From: Datura wrightii
Taxonomy: Eukaryota > Streptophyta > Magnoliopsida > Solanales > Solanaceae
DNA: 64,000 bases
NCBI GenBank assembly: GCA_035772735.1
Contig: JASDFA010000020.1
Location: 110,515,501 to 110,579,500, forward strand
Direction: 5' to 3'
The position numbers and the translations under genes were made by a program. Below are positions 37,809 through 50,600 of the stretch, piece after piece. The notes under the pieces are model-generated. The model searched no databases. It saw only the letters and a program-made list of their open reading frames with translations, and was not told the DNA's origin. Within the stretch, counting starts at the first letter, position 1, and every line of letters begins with the position of its first letter.

Positions 37809-38805
37809 CAAGGGTTGAAATATTAATCACTTGAAATATTTCCCGAAGCAGAAAAATCGCCCAAGGTAGGTTTCTCCTTACTTTCTCTTCTATTTGAAGT
37901 GATTTAAGCTACCAAACCTCGTCTAATTACAAATTTTTCTTAGGTAATTATTTCTGGGCTGCGAAGAATGTTTTTATGGAGTTATTTCTTGAAATCTCGC
38001 TCGTATTGTCAGAAACCCACCGAGTAAAAATCGTAGAAATCATTTCTGATTGAGTCCCAGGCAGCTATAAGCTATAGATAAGCATTTCTACCTTCTAAAC
38101 TCTCGGGAAATTGTAAGTTCTCGGTCAAATTATACGAAGTTGAGTATAGTTGTAGCTATTAAAGGGTATTGTCAATCGTCAAGTCCTTGTACTGAAACTA
38201 GCCTTATTTTCTCAGTGTAGGGCTGCAAGTTGGTAAGATTGTAAGCTACATGTTGGAACTATTTGGGTGAGCGAGAATCGGGATTCGAGGTATGTTAAGT
38301 CTAATTCCTCTCGGCAAGTTACCCCTGTTGTTTAGCTGATACAGTCAATACCTTGTAGTAGCTTGTGCCTATAGTGTTGTGGTCAGCTTCTATGAGATGA
38401 ATTGAGGTTACGGTATAGTATTCCTCATTGGGAGGTTTATTCCCTTTTTTGGTTATTGCTAGAGGCGACGTAGGAATTCCCTGTTCAGTATTTATTGATT
38501 AGAAGGACTAGTAGACGCTTTGTTACCACATTGAGGCCAAAGAGGCCTGAGGGTGGTTGTTAGCGTACCTTGCTAAATTAGAAAGCATAAGGCATAGTTA
38601 GGCGACACGGTATATTATTCTATGACTATACATAGATAGGAGAGCTCGCTTACAAACCATTGGTGTATCTTGTCGCCTACAAGACTAGAGTCGTGACAAA
38701 ATGGCCTTATCTCCAGTTAGCGGCACCAAGGTTGCTGGACGGACTGGGTGGTAGCTTTTTAAGTGAACTACAAAGTTTTAGAAATTGAGTAGTTGCCTCC
38801 CACTT

Positions 38806-39060
38806 TCAGATACAGTTATAGGAGCCCAAACGGCTCAAATATAGTTACCGGAGCCCAGACGACTCAGATACAGTTACAGAAACCCAGGCGGCTCAGATAC
38901 AGTTACAGGAGCCCAAACGACTCAGATACAGTTACAGGAGCCCAGACGACACAGATATAATTACAGGAGCCCGGGTGGCTCAGACACGATTACAGGAGAC
39001 CAGCTGGCTCAAGCACAGTCACAGGAGCCTAGAGGGCTCGGCTATAGCTTCAGAGGTCGA
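38806..39060 (+). repeat. LTR minisatellite, ~30-bp unit, about 8 copies (3' LTR)
   Basis: Homologous to 30757-31010; copy number is similar and unit sequences differ at many positions. Confidence 0.9.
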
Positions 39061-40062
39061 ACATACCTTAGTTACAACGTGCCTATGGGCCTATAGTAGT
39101 CAGATAGGATGAGTGTGCATTGCTTGCACTTTTCAGAGCTTATGGGGGCGTAGGTAGTTTATTCTATATTGATTGTACCTTCCACACTTATGGGGACCAA
39201 GTTAGGTTCTTGTTTGTGCTATACTTGTTAGCTACAGTCCATATTGTAAGGTTATTCAAGTTAACTTCTGGCCCTTATTACTAATTACTTCCAGCTCTTT
39301 ATTAGCTTACAATCAGTCATTATTTACTGCCTTACATATTTGGTATATATTGTATTGATGCCCACGCATGGGGCACTACATACTTGCCTACAGGTTCAAA
39401 TAGACAGGGCTCGAGGTTGTCTCAGTAACTGTCCAGATCTAGTGGATTGGATACTTCCTTTCTTCCGGAATTGCCAGACGTTTAAGGTTTGCTCTTTTTA
39501 TTGTACAGTATTGGGTAGGGCCCCGACCACTATTCCACTCTTAGAGATTTGCAGACTGCAATTTTCAGTTGCTGGTTGTTGTCAGCCACGTGGGGCCTAT
39601 GTATATTATATTTTGTGTGTTGGCCATATAGGGCCTAATGTAGCTTCTAGTTAGCAACCTTGTCGGCTATAATATGAATATACTGCCTGCTTTCCTTCTG
39701 TTATGATTAGGCAGCATGGTGGTCCTGTCGGCCCGCATAGAGTCCCTTTATTGATATGTTGGTTGGGTTAGCTATGTTCCTTTACGGTTTGTTGTGTGGC
39801 CTTGTCGGCTCGAGGCTGTGTTTAGAGTTTTTCCTTTACATATTATATGGATGATCTGATCCGCAAGAACCATAATTGGGAATTGTTTGATCATCTTTCT
39901 ATGAGGAAGAATCAAAATAGAAGATATAGCTCATTGTTTTCTTAATTTTGAGTTACTGGTGAGCACCAGTGTTATACCTCGAAATTGCCTAGGAGTAGAC
40001 CAGGGAGTTTAAAAGTTGAAAACTGCCAAAATTGGAAAAAATATCACAAAACGGGGGATATA

Positions 40063-40531
40063 ATGACTCATGGTATCAAACCACGGGGCGTTGTACGCAG
40101 TCGTGGTGATGTAAGTCCTGGTGGCAATGGAGAAAACGGACGATGCAATGACTCATTGCTTGTAACAACGAGTCGTTATTGCCAGTTGTAGGAAAGGCTG
40201 GGCTTAGCAGATGGGGATACCACGAGTCGTCCAACAACTCGTGGTGAGAAGTGACGACCCGAGGTCACCGGTCATCGTTTGGTTGCAAGGATTTCTAGTG
40301 CATGTAATGGATCAAGACCATGACTCATTGGAAACAACCACGAGTCGTGGTGAGGCTCGTGGTAAGGAGGTTTAGTTTTGTGAAGGGGACAAGCAACGAT
40401 CAACTCAATGATCCGCTGGACCAAAGGACGAGTCGTCTTGTCTAGCCGTGGTTTAAATTCGGGATCAGGGCCTAGGTAGTGCATATGACGGGCCATACCA
40501 TGAGTCATCGTAGCTTCCAATGACTCGTTGG
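40063..40531. repeat. Cluster of GAGTC/GACTC-centred palindromes
   Basis: Among others: TGACTCA at 40064, CAATGACTCATTG at 40146, AACGAGTCGTT at 40167, ACCACGAGTCGTGGT at 40337, GACGAGTCGTC at 40427, ATGAGTCAT at 40500, and a near-palindrome at 40517-40531. Each is symmetric around the central G or C. Confidence 0.85.
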
Positions 40532-41483
40532 TGCCCGTTGGGTCAATCTGGGCAGCTTTTCAGGGAAGTTTGATTAAGGGTATTTTAGACCTTTCTATGC
40601 TTTAAGTACCTAAACTACGTTGTTTTAGATATTTTCTGAGTATGTTAAGATAGGTTAAGCCCCTTTTCTTAGGCCATTCCTATGCATGCATATTGAGAGA
40701 AATTTTGGAGAGATCAAGCTATCCCTCAAGCTTTTCCCTATCAATTCATCCTTGGGCATTCAAGAACTTTAGAATCTGATCTTACCCAGGTATTTAGGGT
40801 TACGAATGGGTGTTTTCATTCACACCCATGCCCATTCTCTATTGATTTATGAAAATCTATCAAAAACTCTCTTGGGGTTCTGAAATCAAATTTTATGAAA
40901 AACTAATGAATTACTAATGGGTTTTTATGATTTATGATATATATCATATCTTATGGATTTAGATCAAGTTCTACCATTAATTTCGATTATAAATTTATTG
41001 ATTTCAACTTCTACCAAATTAAGCCTAAATATGCATGATTTATGATGAATCGATTTATGATCTACTCTCTAATTGTTGATATTTACAAACTCATCATATA
41101 TTCAATTACCCATCATGATTTGAGGATTTACAAGTTGTATGTATGAGCTACAAGTATGCATGGATCCTATGATTTATGAATTTATGTTTTGGCCGACTCA
41201 CGGACCTTGATTCATGGCTAGTTCACGTATTTACAAGCATGTTTATCATTATCATGAATTAACTAGCCCACGGACTCATGTGTGATATACTATGAGCACT
41301 ATATATGTTATGGGAGTAGTATCAAACACCGAACGGTTCGAGACCTAGGTTCTGCCCCGGATCTCATAAACTACGTGCTACCGTAGGTATGCTGGGACCT
41401 CCTTTGTGATTGTCCCCGGCCCAAATGGCCCTCTTCATGGTGATATCACACTTTCATGGTTCTACCCTTGGCAAGGTATGAAC

Positions 41484-44434
41484 TATCACGCCCCAGAACT
41501 AGGGTAGGGCGCAACTAGCACTCGATTCATGGTCGATCGAGAAGCCAGCTATATAACATCTATAAATGTAACACTAAGGCTGACCAAGCCACCTGTCACA
41601 ACCAACCAGGATAAATATTGGGCCAATAATGCCTTGACAATTATAAATATGCAACCTAGAAAGCCGACAAAGCTACACTAAAGATAAACAAAGCAATGAA
41701 AAATCAATGTGACTACATAAGCTATACTACTATACAAACTAGTCCACATTATCCTCTATAGAGTAAACAAACTGAAATGCACAGGACAGGGCCCCAGTCT
41801 ACCCATGCTGTACACAAAACTGAAAATAGTCCACACCAGGACATGGCTCCTGGAAGAGAGGAGCATACACTATTCTTCAGAAATCTGGCTCCTACTACGT
41901 TCGATGATCTGAGCCTCGACCTGTACCTGTAGCACGATTGCGGGAAGGATCCCAAGATGAAAGGACGTCGGTACGAATAAAATGTACTGGTATGTAAGGC
42001 TGAAAACTGTAAACATGTAAGATAAAAATGATAACTAGGCCTGAAATAAGGGGTAGTAACAACATGAAATTCTGAAAACAGAAATCTGACAATAACTCAT
42101 TATTGAAGTATAAATGCAACCATCTAATGCACAACAAAGACTATAACTGAAATGCCAGCAAACAGCCGACCATAAAATCTATACAATCCATCCAGCCAGT
42201 GTACCACACCGGGATAAAAATAAAAATGTCTCCAGTCAGTGTACTATACCGGGGTAAAAATAAAAATGCCTCCAGCCGGCGTACCATACCGGGGTAAACT
42301 CCGTCTAGCCGGTGTACCACACCGGGGTAAAATCAATAAGACCTCCAGCCGGTGTAACACACCAGGGTAAAATCAATAAAGCTTAGACAAAATCATATAT
42401 GGAGCCGATATGGCTTAATACTGGACCAGCTCAATACATACAACATAGAAATTACGAATACTAAGCATGTGGCATGCATAAGCCTCCTTCGTAATGCATA
42501 ACTGGAATTGAGTACATATAACATGAAACGCAAAAAAATAGAATTTAAATGCATGTATTAAAAACTTGTATGAATCATAAGGAACTACAGATAACCTAAG
42601 AGTTTCAATCAAAATTTGTAGATCGTCTCCACGGGACATTAGAGCTCAGAAACCCGCTAGCTTGTCATTCGGATTAAGGAAAAGGGATTATGAAATCTCC
42701 CCTTGGCCTGACATATTTCATAACATACACATAAAATAAGGGACAACCATAACCAGGTAATCCTAATTCGGTAATCTCATTTACCCTCAATAGCTTGCGA
42801 CGTCTTTACGTGGCTTAAAATCGTTTACACATCCTCATCTCGGCTCTTTCACAAATTTTAGATAGAAACCAGACCTTTAAACACATTTAACATCACATAT
42901 ATATACACATGACATACAGTAAGGACCAGCTAACAATGCCCACGCTGAGGGATCTCCAACTCAATGTACAACTACGACAACAATCAACACAATATCACAC
43001 TTTAGGTATCTCCCTTCGGGTAGGCATAATCTTAACAATTATCCTCAATAAAACATGGGAATGTAAAGCTTAAATGAAGCTTAACATACTGCCTCAAGAC
43101 TTTTAAAAAGGTTTTTGTCTCATTCGATTCACATCACACGAATCGTGCTTGAAAGAATGACAGACGGGGCGCCTTACATACCTTGTTACGACGAGCTTTC
43201 CTTAATCGCTTCTGTCCTCCAACAACCCATGTTTAGTATTCTTCAATTCCTTGAAGTTACTCATGTAACAAGCCTGGTTTGAGCCAATTTCCTAGACAAA
43301 ATGTCATCCCAACAGAAGCCATATCAACAATACAAAATAACATTTCATTACTTTGTTTTAACTTGTTTCCGCAGTCTTTAAGGGAAAAATAAAATGGTGA
43401 ACTTACCTATATTTTCTTGTGATTATTCCCCAGAATAAAAGGAGTATATTCCCAGCAAAACAAAGTTGTATCAACCTCTAAAAAGGGGCAAAAACTTCAC
43501 CCAAAAACACACAAAAAAAGCCACAAAACCAACTTTAACTTCTAGCTTTAGCTAAGAAAATTCTTGCAAGTTTAATAGCTAAAAATGGTAACCCTTTTCT
43601 TGTCTTCCACTCCTACTAAGATGGAATATCTAGGAAGCTTAACATGATTACAAACACAGCAGCTTCACAGCCCAAAGAATGGCAGAAATTTCAGTTAAAC
43701 ACACATGAAAAAAACAACCTAGCCTAGCTTTGAATTTTCAAGCTTTTAGCTAAGATTTTTGGTAATTTTAAAGGATAGAATCCTTACCTCCTTCCTTGAA
43801 TCCAACCATTAAGAAAAGGTAGTATATATTTATCTAAGTACTCCTCCGAAAATGAAGAAAAAAACATCATAAATATGCTTCAAAAACACAGCAACAAGAC
43901 TCACCGATGCCTCTCGTCAACTTTGCAATGATCTTCTTCACTTAGCTTCAATTTTTGGTTGATGATTTGCCTTGATTTATCTTAGTTTTTAGCTGTAAAA
44001 TACAGAGAGAAGTTTCCCTTAAGCAGGCAGCTCAAGTTTGGATAGGAATGATATGATTTGAGCAGCAAACAACTTAAATAAATAGGGGTAGGGCGGTGGA
44101 GGCGCTAGGGCATCATGCCCGCGTCATACGCTCGCAATGGTTCGGTAAAATGCCCATAACTTTTTACTCTGAACTCCGATTGATAAGAGGTTTGATGTTC
44201 TGAAAACTAGACTCAAAGAAATTTAATTTGATAGGTCGTGGGGCTCCTAATTCATTATATATTGGGAGATATGGTCGTTTAAAGTTGATCCCTACTTATG
44301 AACTTCACATGCTCTTTGATTTTTTTTGATCGTACATATTTCCCTTGACACCTATGACCAGTATACAACCTGTACTATCCCTAACCTAGCATAAAACATC
44401 AAATAATTACCAATAAAAATTTTGGGGTGTTATA
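41484..44434 (-). mobile_element. Minus-strand solo LTR nested in the solo LTR
   Basis: It runs from TATCACGCCCC to GGGGTGTTATA on the plus strand. Read on the minus strand this resembles LTR ends of the TATAACACCCC...GGGGCGTGATA type, so the terminal TG/CA have drifted. Flanks are TGAAC (41479-41483) and CGAAC (44435-44439), a 5-bp duplication with one mismatch. No PBS, PPT or coding remains were seen. It could instead be another 3-kb repeat type, but the GGCGTGAYA end favours an LTR. Confidence 0.75.
42190..42375. repeat. Tandem repeat in the nested LTR, ~30-50-bp unit, about 5 copies
   Basis: Units contain CCAGCCGGTGTACCACACCG followed by GGGTAAAA and a variable A-rich spacer. The motif GGTGTACCACACC is itself close to a palindrome. 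Confidence 0.85.
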
Positions 44435-45284
44435 CGAACGGCCTCCCGACTAGGTTTACAAGTCGGGCTCCATGTATGCTCATATGGGGTAAGTCGGTTA
44501 AGAGAAGTCTCCCACTGTTCCTCATGATTGATGCATGTTTATGATTATTTTTGTTGGCTCAAGTCATGTTCAATAAATCTTTTCTCTTTTGATTATAATT
44601 ACAATTGCATTGAGAATGTTTTGAAAACCTTGAGCCTTATGTTATATTACGATATTTATGTTATGAGCATGTTGTCCTACTCTTATGTTCATTTATGATA
44701 TTTAAATATTTAAAATGTCTGTTTTATTTTTTTTGCATACTCGGTACATTTCACGTACTGACCGCATACTTTCTACGTTGTATCATTTCATGATACAAAA
44801 CTCGGTTCTCAGGCTCGTCTTCATCAGTATTCCATCTCAGAGTTAGCTACCAGCTTGTTGGTGGAGTCCTCATATTCCGAGAGCCATATGTCTAGACATT
44901 GATGATGTTCTTTTGTTTTCGTTTTGCCGGGTTAGTTGGGGATGTTGTCCCATCAACCCATCTTATGTGATAGAGGCTTTCAGACCATATGCAACACTCA
45001 GCTGACATGTATGTCTAGTACTTCCCAATGGTTAGCTATGCTATATTACGTTTATGTTTCCGCTATGTTTTATGTTTAGTCTTCTGCTTTATGTGAATGA
45101 AGTTAGATATGCTTATGTTATGGGTCGACTTGGGATCTCTCAGGGTTCCTTGTCCTGTGTTTACAATTCGGGTCTACTCTCAGGTTGTGACAACCAGAGG
45201 TGCCTATGCTCAGCCAAGTTAGCCCAGATTCCAGTATGGCACTAGGTGTCTGTCATGCCTCCCAAGGTGGGGCGTGACATTAGT

Positions 45285-46430
45285 ACCCAATGATACCATC
45301 ACAATATACCTATATTCTAACATGGTTTTATATCCATCTAGGAACAATGAAATATTTGCAGAACTTTCCGCTGATACGACATGCTATTTTTACCATTCAT
45401 TCTCTTTCAGGAGCAGTCGTGGTCTTATATATATATATATCAATGAGACACTCCTCGGTCCTCAATGATACCATCACAATATACCTATATAATTTAATAT
45501 CATTCAAGTCTACTTCAGTCCTCAATGATACCATCATAATATATCTATATACTGTCACGGTATCATTGATGTCTTCTTCTATCCTTCACCAAGACACTCC
45601 TTTTTTCCTCCATAATACCATCATAGTACATTTATACTAGCATGATACCATGAAGGTCTGTTTTGGTCTTTTAGTGAGAAACTTCTCGGTTTTCAATGAT
45701 ACCATCACAATATATCTATATATTGTCATGGTATCATTGAGGTTTTCTTCGGTCCTTCAGTGAAACATTCCTCATTCCTCTATGACACCATCACAACATA
45801 TTATATAGTGGTTTGGTATCATAGAGGTTTGCTTCAGTCCTTCAGTGGGACTTCTCAGTCCTCCATGACACCATCACAGTATATTAATATATTGTCACGG
45901 TATCATTAAGGTCTGCTCAGTTCTTCAATGAGACACTATTCATCCCTCCATGATACCATCACAGTATACATATACAGTATTATAGTATCATTGAGGTCTG
46001 TTTCAGTCTTCAAAGAATCATCAGAGCATATTTATATACTGTCGTGGTATCTTTCAGGCTTTTTTCAGTCCTTCAGTGAGACAACTCAAGTCCTTTATGA
46101 TACCATCATAGTATATCTATATACTAGTATGGAATCATTAAGGTCTACTTCAGTCATTTAGTGAGAAAATCCTCAATCCTCAATGATGCCATCACAATAT
46201 ATCTATATATTGTCATGGTATCATTGAGGTCTACTTCAGTCCTCAATGATACCATCACAGTATATTTAATACTTGTATGGTATCATTGGGGTTTGCTTCA
46301 GTCCTTCATGAAACTCTTCAATCCTCCATGATACCATCATAATATATCTATATACTGACATGATATCATTGAGGTATGTTTTCGTCCTTCAATGAGACAC
46401 TTCTTAATCCTTCGTGATACCATCAAAAAT
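45285..46430. repeat. Palindrome array, right part of copy B
   Basis: About 13 units resume directly after the TTAGT duplication. A stretch of about 110 bases at 45325-45435, ending in a TA run, does not fit the unit pattern and may be a small insertion. Confidence 0.88.
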
Positions 46431-47215
46431 TTTAGCAAGTTAATTTTTGTAAAAATAATTACGAAAGATAAAGTCATATTTTTTATATAAGTTTTGTTTC
46501 ATTTGTAAAAGAAAAAAAATTATAAAAATAAAATTTTCATCACCATATATCATAACAAATAAACTAGTGAACTTTACTATATATCATATATATTATATAT
46601 TGATAGGATATCATAAAACAGATAAAAGAATTGAAAAAATAGGATAAAACAAAACAAAAAAGAAGCTACCAAGAAAAAATATAGAAATAAAAATGAGAGA
46701 ATAGGAAGAAAAAAATCAAAAAAGATATAGTCTAATTAAGAGAATAATTAGTTCATTATTTTATTTTATTTTTTAAAAAAGACAAAAATAAAGAAAGGGA
46801 CAAAAAATTAGAAAAAGATAAGCTAACAAAAAAAAAGAATTACGAGAATGGACAGATAAAATAAAGAAAATAAAAAATAATAAAATAAAAAATAAAAGTA
46901 TTATCAAATAATATCTCTAATAAAGGATAAAAGGAGCCAAAAAGATATAAAAAAATAAATAAGAAAAAGATAAAACAATAAATGAAAGGACAAAAATAAT
47001 AAATAAAAGGATAAAAGCAATAAATTGAAGGGCAAAAGCAATAAATTAAAAAAAAAAAAATTAAGGGAGCATTGTCCAGCGTGCAGCAAAATAAGGGTGC
47101 ATTTTGGGTAAATATTTTACCCTCAATTGGTATTAATAAAATTAGTATGAAAAAGGGCAAGTCAAGGTAATTAATTTACTATTATGGGGTATTTTGTGTA
47201 ATTTTCTCAAGAAAA

Positions 47216-47605
47216 AAATGCATCATTCGTCATCATATGCTATGATTTGACACTTCTGGCTTAGCTTCCTTCTTCTTCTTTTTTTCAAGTTAATTTATAA
47301 ATTTTTGCTCAAAAAAAATCTAAATAATTTTTTGAGATGAGAAGTTGTTATTATTTTTTCAGTTACTTGTTGATTATGGTTAACACTTCAGGACGAAATA
47401 ATCTTTTGTACATTTCATTTATTTTATTTTTTTGAAATTTCTATAATTTTCATATGATTTTATTTTTTTATATATTAATTTTTATATTTTTACACTTGAT
47501 GTTATGCCTGCACCTTTTAAAATACTAATTCTTATATAGTATAATTAATTAAAGATGAGTAATTTAAGAAAAAAAATAGAAAATACTAAAAGTTTAGGAA
47601 AAAGT
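47216..47605. other. Spacer between copies B and C
   Basis: AT-rich, no gene or repeat recognised. Confidence 0.5.
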
Positions 47606-50600
47606 ACATAAAATATTTCATAATAGTAAACTAATTATCCCGATTTGCCCCTTTTCATACTATCTCATTAATACCCATTTGGTACAAAATATTTACCCAA
47701 AATACATCCTTACTTTGTTGCACGCGGGACGGAGCTCCTTTTTATCTTTTTTTTTGTGTGTGTGTTTTTATTTATTGCTTTTGCTCTTATTGCTTTTATC
47801 ATTTTATTTATTATTTTTGTCCTTTTCTCATTTATTATTTTTTAAATTTTTTTGGCTCCTTTATCCTTTATTAAAGATATTATTTGCTAATATTTTTATT
47901 ATTTATTTCCTTATTTTTTATTTTTTTTATTTTATCTATTTATTCTCTTAATTTTTTTGTTAGCTTATTTTTTTAATATTTTATCCCTTTCTATATTTTT
48001 TATCTTTTTTAAAAAATAAAAAATGAACTAACTATACTCTTGGTTAGACTATATTTTTTTTCTTTTTGTTGTCTTTTTTTATTTCTCCTGTTGTTTCTTT
48101 TTTTTTTGTATTTTTTTTTGGTAGCTTCTTTTTTGTTTTGTTTTTTCCTATTTTTTTAAATTCTTTTATCCACTTTATGATACCCTATCAACATATGATA
48201 TATATAATATATATTAAAGTCCACTAGTTTATTTATTAAAATAAAAAGTGATGAAAATTTAATTTTTATAATTTTTTTGCTTTTACAAATGAAAACAAAA
48301 CTTATATCTAAAATATGACTCTATCTTTTGTAATTATTTTTACAAAAATTAACTTGCTAAAATTGATATAAAATTAAAGGTAAATTCTATAATATCCTAG
48401 GTATATGATATATACCATGCGGGTATTATAAAGGACACAGAAGTACCTCACTGATGGATCAAAGTAGACCTGAATGATACCATGCCAATATATAAATATA
48501 CTATGATGGTATCACAAAAGACTGAGAAGTGTCTCATTGAAGGACAAAAGCATACCTCAATGATATCATGTCAGTATATAGATATATTATGATGGTATCA
48601 TTGAGGATTGAGGAGTTTTATGAAGGACTGAAGCAAACCTCAATGATACCATGTCAGTATTAAATATACTGTTATGGCATCATTAAGGACTGAAGTAGAC
48701 CTCAATGATACCATAACAATATATAGATATACTGTGATGACATCATGCATTGAGGATTTTCTCACCAAATGACTAAAGCAAACCTTAATGATTCCATATT
48801 AGTATATAGATATATTATGATAGTATTATAGAGGACTGAGATTTTCTCATTGAAGGACTGAAAAAGGCCTCAATGATACGATGACATTATATAAATATGT
48901 TCTGATGGTATCATTGAAGACTGAAACAGACCTCAATGATACTACAATATGTATATGTATATTCTGATGGTATCATAGAGGATTGAATAGTGTCTCATTG
49001 AAGAACTGAGCATACCTTAATGATACCGTGATAATATATTGATATACTGTGATGGTATCATAGAGGACTGAGAAGTCTCACTAAAGGACTGAAGAAAACC
49101 TCAATGATACCATACCACTATATAAATATGTTGTGATGGTATCATAGAGGATTGAGGAATGTTTCACTGAAGGACTGAAGCAAACCTTAATGATACAATG
49201 ACAATATATAGATATATTGTGATTGTATCATTAAAGACTGAGAAGTTTCTCACTGAAAGACCAAAGCAGATCTTAATGATATCATGCTAGTATAGATATA
49301 CTATGATGGTATCAAGGAGGACAAATGAGTATCTTGGTGAAGGATAGAAGAAGACCTCAATGATACCATGACAGTACATAGATATACTGTGATGGTATCA
49401 CTGAGGACTGAAGCAGAATTGAATGATAAACATTATATAGGTATATTGTGATGATATCATTGAGGACCGAGGAGTGTCTCGCTGAAGGACTGAAGTAGAC
49501 TTAAATGATACCATGATAATATATAGATGTATTGTGATGGTATCATTGAGGACTAAAACAGACGTTAATGATACCATGATAGTATATAGAAATACTATGG
49601 TTGTAGCACTAAGGACTGAGAATTTTCTCCCCAAGGAGTGAAGCTGACCTTAATAATTCCATGCTAGTACTCTACGATGGTATCATGGAGGATTGAAGAG
49701 TGTCTTATTGAAGGACTGAAATAGTCTTCCATGATACCATGTCAATATATAGATATACTATGATTGTATCATGGAGTACTAAAGAGTGCTTTATTGAAAG
49801 ACTGAAGTAGTCCTCCATGATACCATGCCAGTATATAGATATATTATGATGATATAATGGAGGATTGAAGAGCGTTCACTGCAGGACTAAAAGATACCTC
49901 AATGGTATCAAAAAAATTTAAAAAGTAGAATTAAAAAAAATAAAAAATAAAATTAGATTATGGAAAAAACTAAAAAAAAAATAGATAAAATTCTAAAAAA
50001 AGAAATAAATAATATGAAAAAAGAAAAGAAAAACAGAAAAAAAGAAAGAAACCAAATTTGAGAGTGAAATTAGATTAAGGTGAAAAAAAGGGATTAATAT
50101 AACTTGAGAAAAAAATTAACAAAATAAGAGAAAAAAGAATTTAAAAAATCAGAAAAAAGAGTAGAGATATAAAAAATTGAACAATAAAAAAAGGCAATTT
50201 GAGCATGAAATTAGATTATGGTGAAAAAATTAGAATAATAATCGGGAAAAAATATTTTTTTTAAAAAAATTATACTTTTTATTAATTTTAATTTAATTAA
50301 ATAAGCTAGTGATTTTAGTATTTTTTGTAAATTACTTTCTGTTGTAATCAAATTACTTAATTTTTCTATATTTTTATTAGTCTAAAAATAATTAACTAGA
50401 ATATTTATTTTTTTATTAAAAAATTAAAATAAAAAATAAAAAGGGAAGACAAAAAAATAGTAATAAAAATTAAATTAATTTAATAAGAAAAATTAAAGAA
50501 AGAAAGAGAAAATAAAATAAAATAATAATATATGATAGTGATAATTAAGAAACAAAAAAAAGAAAGATACAACATTGATGTCAGCATGACATCAGTATGA

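Larger units (their letters stand above)
39970..45192 (+). mobile_element. Solo LTR inserted in the 3' LTR, itself interrupted
   Basis: It runs from TGTTATACCTCG to GGTTGTGACA, with target duplication ACCAG at 39965-39969 and 45193-45197. Subtracting the nested 2951-bp insertion leaves about 2.27 kb, a normal LTR size, with no PBS, PPT or protein remains. It is therefore best read as a solo LTR. The end GTGACA and start TGTTATACC suggest a Gypsy family. Strand is assigned from the similarity of its ends to the plus-strand LTRs. Confidence 0.88.
29556..45279 (+). mobile_element. Plus-strand Ty3/Gypsy retrotransposon with nested insertion in its 3' LTR
   Basis: The order is 5' LTR 29556-31920, PBS at 31925, gag-pol remains 32134-37223, PPT ending 37502, and 3' LTR 37503-39969 continuing at 45198-45279. 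The 3' LTR is interrupted by the insertion 39970-45192. Protein remains are related to those of the complete minus-strand element (same C-terminal YPHLFQA, same PBS) but the LTRs are of a different type. The LTRs differ by many substitutions and by indels (about 2365 and 2549 bp), so this copy is much older than 5451-16257. Confidence 0.93.
37503..45279 (+). repeat. 3' LTR of the plus-strand Gypsy element, split by an insertion
   Basis: The left part is 37503-39969. The last 82 bases are 45198-45279, after the nested insertion. Compared with the 5' LTR it has an enlarged GC-rich block at 37610-37770, a (TA)n tract, and about 90 extra bases near 39830-39930. Confidence 0.88.
28455..47215 (+). 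mobile_element. Palindrome-array element, copy B (interrupted by a Gypsy element)
   Basis: The left part, 28455-29555, begins TTATATAGTTGTCCATAAAA and has the T-rich arm and the first array units. The right part, 45285-47215, holds the rest of the array and the A-rich arm ending CTATTATGGGGTATTTTGTG. Without the 15.7-kb insertion the element would be about 3.0 kb. It directly follows copy A in the same orientation. Confidence 0.75.

Noticed and set aside
45290..45640. 116-residue Tyr/Ile-rich frame
   Set aside because: Reads straight through palindrome-array units; repeats such as TITIYLY reflect the DNA repeat.
47679..47951. Hydrophobic 90-residue frame suggestive of a membrane protein
   Set aside because: Translation of a T-rich arm; the same appears in the equivalent arms at 28182 and 46840, so it is low-complexity sequence.
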